From positions 1 to 43,162 of IMG/VR virus record IMGVR_UViG_3300027861_000058: DNA of 43,162 bases. One strand, given 5' to 3'. Under the pieces are notes generated by a model. The model was not told where the DNA came from and did no database searches. It saw nothing but the letters and a program-made list of their open reading frames with translations. The stretch is from a virus. Position numbers and translations under genes: made by a program. This document shows positions 1 to 6,488 of this stretch, piece after piece (the first letter of the stretch is position 1; each line of letters opens with the position of its first letter).

Positions 1-100
1 AGCAAGTGCATCACCAAACATCCTTGTCAATCCACTTATTCGGAGAGTCAGAATTTCCATCCTGGCTCGAAGTAATGGTGAGGATGCGATCAGAGCTGCA
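1..100. repeat. Terminal direct repeat (left copy), genome join
   Basis: These 100 bases match 43063-43162 except at positions 25 and 82, both T/G differences. The same tape-measure reading frame runs through both copies, and both differences are synonymous on the minus strand (Thr ACA/ACC and Ser TCC/TCA). This is what an assembly of a circular or circularly permuted genome gives when strain variation is present. The true genome would be about 43,062 bp. Confidence 0.9.
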
Positions 101-282
101 AAAGCTCCAGTTGCTACAAGACCAAATTTCTTGAACGCTTGAGTTAGTTTTTTCATCTTTGGCTGTACTTTTTTCTGCATGTTGCCAACTTTATTTTGAA
201 AATTACCAACCTTTGAAGCTGCTTTCCCCACTCCCATACTTCTCATTCGGAGAACCAGTCCACCTAAAGCTCCTGCTACCAT
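1..282 (-). CDS. Tail tape measure protein, N-terminal part
   Basis: This is the start of the tape measure gene that continues at 43062 and ends at 42184 (386 aa in all). ATG is at 282-280, two bases after the stop of the frameshifted chaperone reading frame. The visible N-terminus (MVAGALGGLVLRMRSMG...) is glycine/alanine-rich, then basic and helical (residues 20-55), then hydrophobic. Tape measure proteins fix tail length and pass into the host membrane. The position right after the G/GT chaperones, and the family-like C-terminus on the other side of the join, support the call. An internal ATG at base 60 is not the start. Confidence 0.85.
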   Translation of the reverse strand, partial: MVAGALGGLVLRMRSMGVGKAASKVGNFQNKVGNMQKKVQPKMKKLTQAFKKFGLVATGAFAALIASSPLLRARMEILTLRISGLTRMFGDALA

Positions 283-284
283 TA

Positions 285-569
285 TTATCCCTTACTTGCC
301 TTTTTTTGTTTCTCTGCTTGTATTTTATCCATCTCTTGTAACCAGATAAACAGCTTCCCTGCATATGAAGCTGGCAACTGTTGAAGATCCTCGTATGTCA
401 ATCTGACAAACTTTCTGTGAATGAAATAGCTCTCAAACATTAATCGAGGGAGATACTTGTCCCAGTAAGTAGGGACAAACTCTTTCTCGATTATTTCCTT
501 GTTTGTGTCTGGATCGATTGACTTATGATGTATGATAAAGTCTTTTTGTTGTCTGAGAGCTGCTATGAG
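285..569 (-). CDS. Tail assembly chaperone T-extension (made by -1 frameshift)
   Basis: This open frame has no usable start codon of its own. It continues for 94 codons in the -1 frame after the slippery site at 569-575, starting LIAALRQQKDFIIHHK and ending at TAA 287-285. In lambda-like tails, the G protein is extended into GT by -1 slippage, and GT recruits tape measure and tube subunits; the genes lie immediately before the tape measure, as here. The fusion product would be about 244 aa (150 + 94). The extension is rich in charged and aromatic residues, a usual soluble T domain. The frame relation is seen directly; the function is inferred from position. Confidence 0.82.
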   Translation of the reverse strand, partial: LIAALRQQKDFIIHHKSIDPDTNKEIIEKEFVPTYWDKYLPRLMFESYFIHRKFVRLTYEDLQQLPASYAGKLFIWLQEMDKIQAEKQKKASKG

Positions 570-1018
570 TTTTTTCTTGTGGTCTCACTTATTTGTCCTG
601 GAACCACTTTATCTTCCTCGAAGGGATTGGGAAGATAATCCATTAATATTTTCAGGAACTTCTTATTGAAAAACCGAGCGTCTTTCCATTTGAAAGATGG
701 CTCTGTTTTGACTACCATTCGACTAAAGACATGAGCATAGTACTGTTTCCACTTGAGTTTTGTCTCTCCCTTCTTATCGAATGACATGAACAGTTCGAGC
801 AGGTCGAGTTGTTCAGTAATTGGTATTTCTTTGATCCACATTTTAATGAAGATTTTTCCTTCTTCATCTATGGGAATAGTATGCTCAACTGCTGTGTCTT
901 TATTCCGTAGTATTCGTTGAACATCATCAGAGGTGGCTTGTATCCATCCTTCTGCTTCAGAGATTAAATCTTTCGCTTCTTGTATCGCATCGATTATTTT
1001 TGTTTGGTTTTCGTCCAT
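563..1018 (-). CDS. Tail assembly chaperone (G-like)
   Basis: A 151-aa acidic helical protein (MDENQTKIIDAIQEAK... ending ETTRKNS), located between the tail tube and tape measure genes, the classic place of the lambda G gene. It likely coats the tape measure during tail assembly and is absent from virions. ATG 1018 is preferred, with AAGTGA seven bases upstream; a GTG at 1027 is in frame. The last codons carry the slippery heptamer AAAAAAC, so a fraction of ribosomes should make the longer GT form. There is a 95-base gap to the tail tube gene in which I see no other gene. Confidence 0.75.
   Translation of the reverse strand: MDENQTKIIDAIQEAKDLISEAEGWIQATSDDVQRILRNKDTAVEHTIPIDEEGKIFIKMWIKEIPITEQLDLLELFMSFDKKGETKLKWKQYYAHVFSRMVVKTEPSFKWKDARFFNKKFLKILMDYLPNPFEEDKVVPGQISETTRKNS
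569..575 (-). promoter_or_regulatory. Slippery heptamer A AAA AAC for -1 frameshifting
   Basis: In the zero frame the minus strand reads AGA AAA AAC TCA TAG. The heptamer AAAAAAC fits the X XXY YYZ rule exactly and lies two codons before the G stop. Slipping back one base opens a 94-codon frame. I see no strong pseudoknot directly downstream. Confidence 0.82.
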
Positions 1019-1113
1019 TTTTTTCACTTACTAACTATTTCTCTTCTAAAACCTTGTTTAGATAAACAGAGCGAAAAACCCTCGCAAAGTTTTCTAACGG
1101 AAGGAGTAGAAGG

Positions 1114-2076
1114 TTATGCTGCTTCAAATGGCCATAATTCAGTTGTATTGACTAACACCATTGTTACGTCATCAAGAACAAAGATTAGATCAGCACGAAC
1201 ATCATGGTCATCAAAGGCATATTTTGGCCCCTTATATTTTCCATATCCACTTATTGTTAAAGTGTCATTTGTCCCACGATTAAAGAGATAACTGAAATCA
1301 TGGCGAGTTCCACTATCTCCAATACATTCGTCCCATTCAGTACCGTCTTCTATTCCGACATTGACTTTCAGTTCTCCATAGTCAGCTTTACCTGGGACAA
1401 TATCATAAGGATCATTACCTTGTCCACCTGCATAAACAGGCTTACAATTGAGATTAATTGGTAATTCAAAGTCAAAAACTCTTGCTTTAGCTCCTGAGTA
1501 AATAGACGTGCTTGAGAGAGTCCCTTCTTTAAATAGGAAAGGTCGATCTCGAGTTGTAGAAATTGTTTCTGGAGTCGATCCTCCATCTTGAGCTTTGGCT
1601 GCAAAATAATCGACATCACATAATAATCTCTCTGCATCTTCGGCTACTTTGAATGTGGCTGCATTTACTCGGCATCCAAGAAATTCCTTGATTAGTGGTG
1701 TAGAGTCTTGGAGAAAACAGTGTTGGACTGCAAAACTTTTCGGCATGAGAGTACTCAAATTATAGGTGTGAGTATAATCTGGCCCTGATCCAGTAGTATT
1801 ACACTCGCCAAAAATTCCTCCAAGAAATTCTCCTGTTACTACTTCGAAAGGAAGCGTTCCTTTCATTTCTCTTTTCAGTTCATCCAATACATAAGCAGGC
1901 CCTCTTCCATGTCCAGGAGCATGAACGGTTTCTGTTTCTGGAACAGGAGTTGGGAGCTCTGGGGTAGAATGCAATCGGATGTATCTATCAATATTCGCGG
2001 GGGCTGTTTTATAGGTTGCTTCTTCTTCCCAACTAATTTGTGATATAGCTGAAAGAAGGGGTTCTGCGTAAGACAT
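1114..2076 (-). CDS. Major tail tube protein
   Basis: A 320-aa, beta-rich protein beginning MSYAEPLLSAISQISWEEEATYKTAP. The stretch ISWEEEATYKT resembles the start of many siphovirus tube subunits (a tube protein usually begins with 'G.E..YGT'). The C-terminal half has alternating strands and Asp/Gly turns, ending in LIFVLDDVTMVLVNTTELWP. It would polymerise into the tail tube around the tape measure. It lies between the connector/terminator genes and the chaperones, exactly where the tube gene is expected. ATG is at 2076. I call it by N-terminal pattern and position; no diagnostic catalytic residues exist in this family. Confidence 0.75.
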   Translation of the reverse strand: MSYAEPLLSAISQISWEEEATYKTAPANIDRYIRLHSTPELPTPVPETETVHAPGHGRGPAYVLDELKREMKGTLPFEVVTGEFLGGIFGECNTTGSGPDYTHTYNLSTLMPKSFAVQHCFLQDSTPLIKEFLGCRVNAATFKVAEDAERLLCDVDYFAAKAQDGGSTPETISTTRDRPFLFKEGTLSSTSIYSGAKARVFDFELPINLNCKPVYAGGQGNDPYDIVPGKADYGELKVNVGIEDGTEWDECIGDSGTRHDFSYLFNRGTNDTLTISGYGKYKGPKYAFDDHDVRADLIFVLDDVTMVLVNTTELWPFEAA

Positions 2077-2105
2077 TTTTTATTCATTCCATAGTTACTT
2101 TTTGG

Positions 2106-2633
2106 TTACGAGTGACCAAAATAATCACTCACTTTTGTTAATTCTACATCTTGAGTATATCGCCAAAAACCTGCTTGGCGATTAGATAAATCTTGTTTTT
2201 GTAATCGTTTAAGAAAGGTGTAATTGCCTCCAGGATTATATTTCTGTTTGTAAAGGCATCGTTTAATCTCATTGTAAAGAGCAATAAGTCTAACTCGACT
2301 TTGAATATGAAAGATGTCAATGGTGACTCGGACTTTCACATCACCAAATTTTTCATCCACAGATGCTTCCTCATCTCCACTATCACTGACCTCATAGACT
2401 ACCACTTCACATTTAGCTTTTATTTTTTTCAGATCAGTTTGTCCCTTCCTCCGAATGAACCTTCCATTTTTGACCTCTCCTTCCACTGGAATAAATCTTG
2501 GATGAGGTTTTGCATATCCCCCTCGAGTGAATCCTGAAATTACTTCCACTGCATCTTCAGAAATGTTATCTTTTATAATATCTAAGATTACTTGTACTGG
2601 ATCGCCTAAATCAACGCTTTCACTCAAAAGCAT
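2106..2633 (-). CDS. Probable tail terminator / tail completion protein
   Basis: A 175-aa protein located between the head-tail adaptor and the tail tube. Such proteins (lambda gpU, HK97 gp10 partners) cap the tail tube. An N-terminal helix (VQVILDIIKDNI) is followed by strands around KCEVVVYEV and VRVTIDIFHIQSRVRLIALYNEIKRCL, a typical alpha-beta arrangement for terminator proteins. ATG 2633 has AAAAAGGA upstream; GTG 2636 is an alternative. Function is inferred from position and fold pattern. Confidence 0.55.
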   Translation of the reverse strand: MLLSESVDLGDPVQVILDIIKDNISEDAVEVISGFTRGGYAKPHPRFIPVEGEVKNGRFIRRKGQTDLKKIKAKCEVVVYEVSDSGDEEASVDEKFGDVKVRVTIDIFHIQSRVRLIALYNEIKRCLYKQKYNPGGNYTFLKRLQKQDLSNRQAGFWRYTQDVELTKVSDYFGHS

Positions 2634-2655
2634 CACATCCTTTTTACTTACTTAC

Positions 2656-3351
2656 TTAGAAGGCATCAATAGGATCGAATGACATTCCTACTGGTATATT
2701 GGAGAGCTCATATTTTTCTATGAGTTCTGCTATTTTTTCTTGCCAAATGTTTATCATATCTTTCACTGTAATATCATCGGAGCCACCGTCAGGAAAGGAA
2801 ATATCCACTTGCGGGGAATTGGCCAACGCAATTCCTACGAGGAGAGCAGTAGCCTGTTTGATTGCACGAGGGACTACATCTCCTCCATTATAACGATAAG
2901 TTATTTTTGCTCTTTTGCGACCACTTGGAGGTCTTTGCCTGAGGAAGTATATTTTTCCCAGGGTATAATCAACCCAGAAATCTTCACCTCGTCCTTCAGT
3001 CCGAGCAGTAAGCCATTCTGTCCAAGTATTATTGTACCAAATTTTTATTGAATCGAAGTTAGGAGACTCTTCATCGAAATCCAAAACATTAGGAATATTC
3101 AGATGGATAGAGCATTCAGCCTGATCTTGCCAAATATCATGGACTTCATCACTCACTTGGATTGTTCGAGTTCCCCATGCGTTAGTGCATTTATCTTCGA
3201 GAGTTTCTTCTGCATCAAGGATAAACTCTACCACTTCGTCATAAGAGGGGAGAGTAATGTTCTGACCGAAAACTGCTCGTTCACCTTCATGGTCAGTGAG
3301 CTGACAAATTCTGGCCACATCTTTCGGGGTACAATAAACAGGGGTACTCAT
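2656..3351 (-). CDS. Head-tail connector / adaptor (gp6-like)
   Basis: 231 aa. An N-terminal helical segment with CTPKDVARICQL (residues 7-18) and an EILDAEETLEDKCTNAW-like helix is followed by a beta-hairpin module (DYTLGKIYFLRQRPPSGRKR, about 128-147) and a C-terminal helix bundle (AIKQATALLVGIALANS, IWQEKIAELIEKYELS). The 'G.IYF' strand followed by an Arg-rich turn is recurrent in gp6-type adaptors that dock under the portal. Its ATG overlaps the preceding stop (TAATG), so translation is likely coupled. Confidence 0.6.
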   Translation of the reverse strand: MSTPVYCTPKDVARICQLTDHEGERAVFGQNITLPSYDEVVEFILDAEETLEDKCTNAWGTRTIQVSDEVHDIWQDQAECSIHLNIPNVLDFDEESPNFDSIKIWYNNTWTEWLTARTEGRGEDFWVDYTLGKIYFLRQRPPSGRKRAKITYRYNGGDVVPRAIKQATALLVGIALANSPQVDISFPDGGSDDITVKDMINIWQEKIAELIEKYELSNIPVGMSFDPIDAF

Positions 3352-3542
3352 TAAACCACATTCGCATGAACAACGACCAGAGCTTTTTGCCCATAAATAT
3401 CAATTCGGACATTAATGAGAGAAACAAGGGTTAAGCCATCAATATAAGCTTTGATTAGTACAGGTTCAGCCTCTACATAATCAGAGAATATTGCTTCAGG
3501 CAGATCAGGTTCCCTCCACAAACACAATACACTTCTGGCCAT
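3351..3542 (-). CDS. Small virion protein, paralogue of its upstream neighbour
   Basis: 63 aa if ATG 3542 is used. From residue ~18 it is clearly related to the protein encoded just upstream: both contain VEAEP, then [VI]KAYIDGL, then YGQK near the end. The first 12 codons overlap the upstream gene out of frame and have no counterpart in the paralogue, so the true N-terminus is unsure. A +1 slip at the upstream ACC TGA would put the two domains in one chain. Position between head and connector genes suggests a minor head or decoration protein; function unknown. Confidence 0.6.
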   Translation of the reverse strand: MARSVLCLWREPDLPEAIFSDYVEAEPVLIKAYIDGLTLVSLINVRIDIYGQKALVVVHANVV

Positions 3543-3645
3543 AGACCGCTATTTCCAGAATATTTATTGTCGTGAGGGATAGTCCATCGATATAGGCCTT
3601 AACTGCTGCTGGTTCTGCTTCGACCCAATCGCAATAAGTCGCCAT
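3505..3645 (-). CDS. Small virion protein, 46 aa, tandem paralogue
   Basis: Starts at ATG 3645 (MATYCDWVEAEPAAVKAYID...) and ends VEGT at TGA 3507-3505. It shares VEAEP, KAYIDGL and YGQK with the following gene, so the pair arose by tandem duplication. Predicted as a short helix followed by three strands. GGTGAG lies upstream of the start with a longish spacing. The stop context ACC TGA sits where a +1 shift would continue directly into the paralogue's conserved region. It is too short for most gene finders. Confidence 0.6.
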   Translation of the reverse strand: MATYCDWVEAEPAAVKAYIDGLSLTTINILEIAVYGQKCIVFVEGT

Positions 3646-3653
3646 TTTTTAGC

Positions 3654-3956
3654 TCACCTTCGATGCATTACTAATGCTAAGATCAGTCCAGCAGATCCAG
3701 ATGTGAAGTCTAAATCAAGCCAACCAGCTTGAGCTCCAGCGTTATCAGCGTTCTTTTTGATTTGAATTGCTTGAACCGCTGCGTTATCCACACCAAGAGC
3801 AACGAGAACTTCATCACATTCCAGGTCAATTTCGCCTGTGGTGACTGCTGTGCCATCCCATTCGACAATAACCCATTCGGTTCTGTAAGCATCTCTTAGA
3901 CCTTGTTGCATGGGTGATCCTTGCATCTTTCCAACTATAGTACTTGTAAATGCCAT
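3654..3956 (-). CDS. Probable head decoration protein
   Basis: 100 aa, beginning MAFTSTIVGKMQGSP. It is small, Ala/Gly-rich and predicted mostly beta, with the acidic centre EIDLECDEVLVALGVD and a C-terminal hydrophobic strand AGLILALVMHRR. Genes of this size between capsid and connectors often encode trimeric decoration proteins that cement the capsid. An AGGTAAATAAAA leader precedes ATG 3956. I do not recognise the family; the role is inferred from location and size. Confidence 0.5.
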   Translation of the reverse strand: MAFTSTIVGKMQGSPMQQGLRDAYRTEWVIVEWDGTAVTTGEIDLECDEVLVALGVDNAAVQAIQIKKNADNAGAQAGWLDLDFTSGSAGLILALVMHRR

Positions 3957-3958
3957 TT

Positions 3959-4186
3959 TTATTTACCTTTGTGTTTTTCTATTTTCGCTTTAAGTTCGAC
4001 AATATCTTCCTTAAATTGTTTCGCAATGTCAGGTTCAACATTACCGATCCTGAGCATTGTTTCCTTTACTTCCAATAATAGTTCCAATTGGGTCAGTGCT
4101 TGATTGAAGGCTCGTTTGACTGCTTTTTTTGGTACTTGAGGAACCGAGCCTGGCACTGGTGGAGGAGGAACTCCTGTTCCTACCAC
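3959..4186 (-). CDS. Proline-rich helical virion protein, uncertain start
   Basis: 75 aa from GTG 4186: a Pro-rich hinge (VPPPPVPGSVPQVP) followed by a charged amphipathic helix to the end. No Shine-Dalgarno precedes the GTG. The frame is open for another ~35 codons upstream, and these codons look coding: SLDLVTQLTLRLLEDLSF is a good amphipathic helix. That open stretch has no ATG, GTG or TTG and runs into the previous gene. There the -1 frame would be entered at GTG AAA AAG. The gene may therefore be expressed as a frameshift extension of the 4282-5169 protein, or from a non-standard start. Confidence 0.55.
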   Translation of the reverse strand: MVGTGVPPPPVPGSVPQVPKKAVKRAFNQALTQLELLLEVKETMLRIGNVEPDIAKQFKEDIVELKAKIEKHKGK

Positions 4187-4281
4187 TTGTTGAATGATCT
4201 GTTGTTTCGGGAGGAATGATAAGTCCTCAAGTAATCGTAATGTTAATTGTGTTACGAGGTCAAGAGAGTTTTCAACAGTGA

Positions 4282-5169
4282 TTAGTCTTCCTTCGACTTT
4301 TTCACTGCTATCGCCTTGTCCTCCTTGGCTATCAATTCGTTCAGGTATTTGGCTATGTGTTTGCTTGATTTTGGAAGGCCGTCTTTGGATATGTCGTGTA
4401 ATATTTGAGCGGCTTCTCCTGGACGAAGAGGGATTTTTAACCCTTGTAGTATTTGAGATTTGCGAATCCTGAATGGAAGAGCGAGTATTCTTCCTACGTC
4501 CCTTGATAAAAAACGCTTTTTCTCCTTCTTTGTAGCTAGAGGATCATCTTCAACAAATCGGACTTTGAAATTCTTTTTGCCTCCTGGTGTCTGAAGTAAG
4601 TCATGGATATATTGAGTATCCTTGACATCACCACCAAATTCTTGTCCTCTGCGTAATCGAGCAGAGCCTACAAAGATTTTCCAGTTACCAGCATTAGGTA
4701 AGATCGACCTTTTGCCTAACTTAATTTCGCGTGACATGAAACGTCTGGGGCCTAAATAAGTGATTTTCGCACTGAAGGATTTACCACCTTTTTGATAAAT
4801 ACCTGTTCCTGCAAACCAATGAGCTGCTTGTAAAGCTTGAACACTTCTGGTTTCAGGATCTTCCGCTGGTTTCACAAAATAATCGGGAATTGCATCATAG
4901 TCGAGGTTCTTTTGTGCTTCTTTCTCGGCTTTGATTTGTGCTTTAATTTCTGCTTCAGCTTTCTTCATGGCTTTCTTAGCTTCAGCTTTCTTTTGAGCCT
5001 TGGCTATTTTGTCAGCCTTCTTGCGAGCTTTTTCTGCTTTTTCTTTCTTTGCTTCCTGTTCAGCCTTAACTCTTGCTTTTTTTTCAGCTAAGAAAGTTGC
5101 TTGTTCTTCTTCTTCTTGAGCTATAATAGCTAATTCTTCATCAGTTAATTCTTTGTTTTCTTCAGACAT
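4282..5169 (-). CDS. Head-associated protein with long charged coiled coil
   Basis: 295 aa, directly after the capsid gene. Residues 1-90 are an almost uninterrupted Lys/Glu/Ala helix (KKAEAKKAMKKAEAEIKAQ), typical of a long coiled coil. The rest is a globular basic domain with GKSFSAKITYLGPRRFMSREIKLGKR (residues ~128-153) and a helical end. No family recognised. It could be a capsid-lining or scaffold-like protein, or bind packaged DNA through its basic face. An AAAGGTGA Shine-Dalgarno sits before ATG 5169, separated from the capsid gene by a T-run. Confidence 0.6.
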   Translation of the reverse strand: MSEENKELTDEELAIIAQEEEEQATFLAEKKARVKAEQEAKKEKAEKARKKADKIAKAQKKAEAKKAMKKAEAEIKAQIKAEKEAQKNLDYDAIPDYFVKPAEDPETRSVQALQAAHWFAGTGIYQKGGKSFSAKITYLGPRRFMSREIKLGKRSILPNAGNWKIFVGSARLRRGQEFGGDVKDTQYIHDLLQTPGGKKNFKVRFVEDDPLATKKEKKRFLSRDVGRILALPFRIRKSQILQGLKIPLRPGEAAQILHDISKDGLPKSSKHIAKYLNELIAKEDKAIAVKKSKED

Positions 5170-5195
5170 AATAATTCACCTTTTTTAAAAACAAT

Positions 5196-5208
5196 AAAAA
5201 AATAGGGG
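5196..5208 (-). terminator. U-tract terminator/attenuator after the capsid gene
   Basis: Downstream of the capsid stop the minus strand reads CCCCTA followed by seven T, then ATTG. Such U-tracts suffice to terminate archaeal transcription. Partial termination here would yield more capsid mRNA than mRNA for downstream genes. No hairpin is obvious. Confidence 0.5.
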
Positions 5209-5221
5209 ATGGAGAGAGTAC

Positions 5222-6460
5222 CTAATTTAGGTACTTGATTGCTCCATGACAATTGAACTTGTCAGCACATAGCTGAGCCACAGTCAGGTACATGTACTTG
5301 TAATTGAACGAATCCAATAACAAGAAGTGAGCGTTTTCTGTATCCATGTAAACTGTGGGGAGAGCCACACGAATTTCGATGTGATCCATGTCTAACAGGT
5401 AAATGTTTCCATTACCACCTGCTTCACCATGAATGTCTTTGCTGGTGAAAATAGGTACTTCAATACCTGCTCCAACATAAGAACTGACTGCAAATCCAAT
5501 GCTTTCACCTTTTCTGGTGGAAACACCATTTTGAGTGCTGATCTTCCAGGGACTTTGACCTGAGGAATATCTTTGCTTAACTCCATCGAGAGCTTGGATC
5601 GAGTTGAGTTGAGATTCATCAGTTATCATGATGAAGTTTCTCGCTTCACTGTATTTTTTACAGTCAGAGATCATGTCATCAAGTAACCCTAATTGGAGGT
5701 TACGAAGAGTTCCACCATTGATGTCGTTATATGCTTCAGCTTCGTTGGCTGATCGATCAAATCCGTATATATCACAGTCACCTGCGTCTAACAGAGCCTC
5801 TTCAGCTCCATCACTACAAACTCGATCTATTGACTCAATGTAGTTGTCGAAGTTTCCACCAACTCTTGCGAGAGTGCCTGTGTCATAGGTCAATTTGGCA
5901 TTGATGTCTGAGGCATGTTGTTTGGACATGTAGAGTTTTGCCCATTCAGCGAAGTTTTGTCCTGGAGAATCTTGCCACCTGGTTTTGAGTTGTGCCAGTA
6001 AGCTTGAGTCCCAATGGTTATACATAACAGCAGGATCAGTGTAAGTCACTTCAACGAGAGTTGGAATGTCTGTTTCACCAAGAGCAGAGGCAGTTTCTAA
6101 TTGCCCGTAAAAGTTGCTCGGAGCTGCTGTGATAACTCTGAGAGAATCACCTTTCGCTTGATAGGTCGTCTTTTTCAAGAGCCTATAAACATCAGATTCA
6201 TGGTTCAGCCAATCAGTGGTCATTTTCCCATAGATTGGATTGAAATAATTAGTTTTAGTCGTTAAGAACGGATCATCTGCTTTCAAGAGGTCTTGATTGT
6301 GAACACTTGCTCCAATACCTTGACCACCCATTGATCCGAGTCCAAAAGCAGGGGTTTTGTTTCCCATGCCGAATTGTGGCCCCATGCCAAAGAAAGTTGC
6401 GGCATATTGGCCTTCATAAGTGACTTTCATTAAGTCGTCTATACTAAGTGGGGTTGCCAT
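5222..6460 (-). CDS. Major capsid protein (HK97 fold)
   Basis: 412 aa, following the protease-scaffold gene, as in most HK97-type viruses. A Gly/Met-rich N-terminus (residues 20-50, FGMGPQFGMGNKTPAFGLG) would form the flexible arm. TDIPTLVEVTYTDPAVMY resembles the strand that precedes the spine helix, and the C-terminal part has the usual P- and A-domain alternation, ending LLLDSFNYKYMYLTVAQL. An AAAAGGCGA Shine-Dalgarno precedes ATG 6460. A U-tract follows the gene. With a dedicated protease upstream, N-terminal trimming during maturation is likely. Family is inferred from order, length and pattern. Confidence 0.85.
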   Translation of the reverse strand: MATPLSIDDLMKVTYEGQYAATFFGMGPQFGMGNKTPAFGLGSMGGQGIGASVHNQDLLKADDPFLTTKTNYFNPIYGKMTTDWLNHESDVYRLLKKTTYQAKGDSLRVITAAPSNFYGQLETASALGETDIPTLVEVTYTDPAVMYNHWDSSLLAQLKTRWQDSPGQNFAEWAKLYMSKQHASDINAKLTYDTGTLARVGGNFDNYIESIDRVCSDGAEEALLDAGDCDIYGFDRSANEAEAYNDINGGTLRNLQLGLLDDMISDCKKYSEARNFIMITDESQLNSIQALDGVKQRYSSGQSPWKISTQNGVSTRKGESIGFAVSSYVGAGIEVPIFTSKDIHGEAGGNGNIYLLDMDHIEIRVALPTVYMDTENAHFLLLDSFNYKYMYLTVAQLCADKFNCHGAIKYLN

Positions 6461-6488
6461 AGCTAATCGCCTTTTACTTTTTTACACC

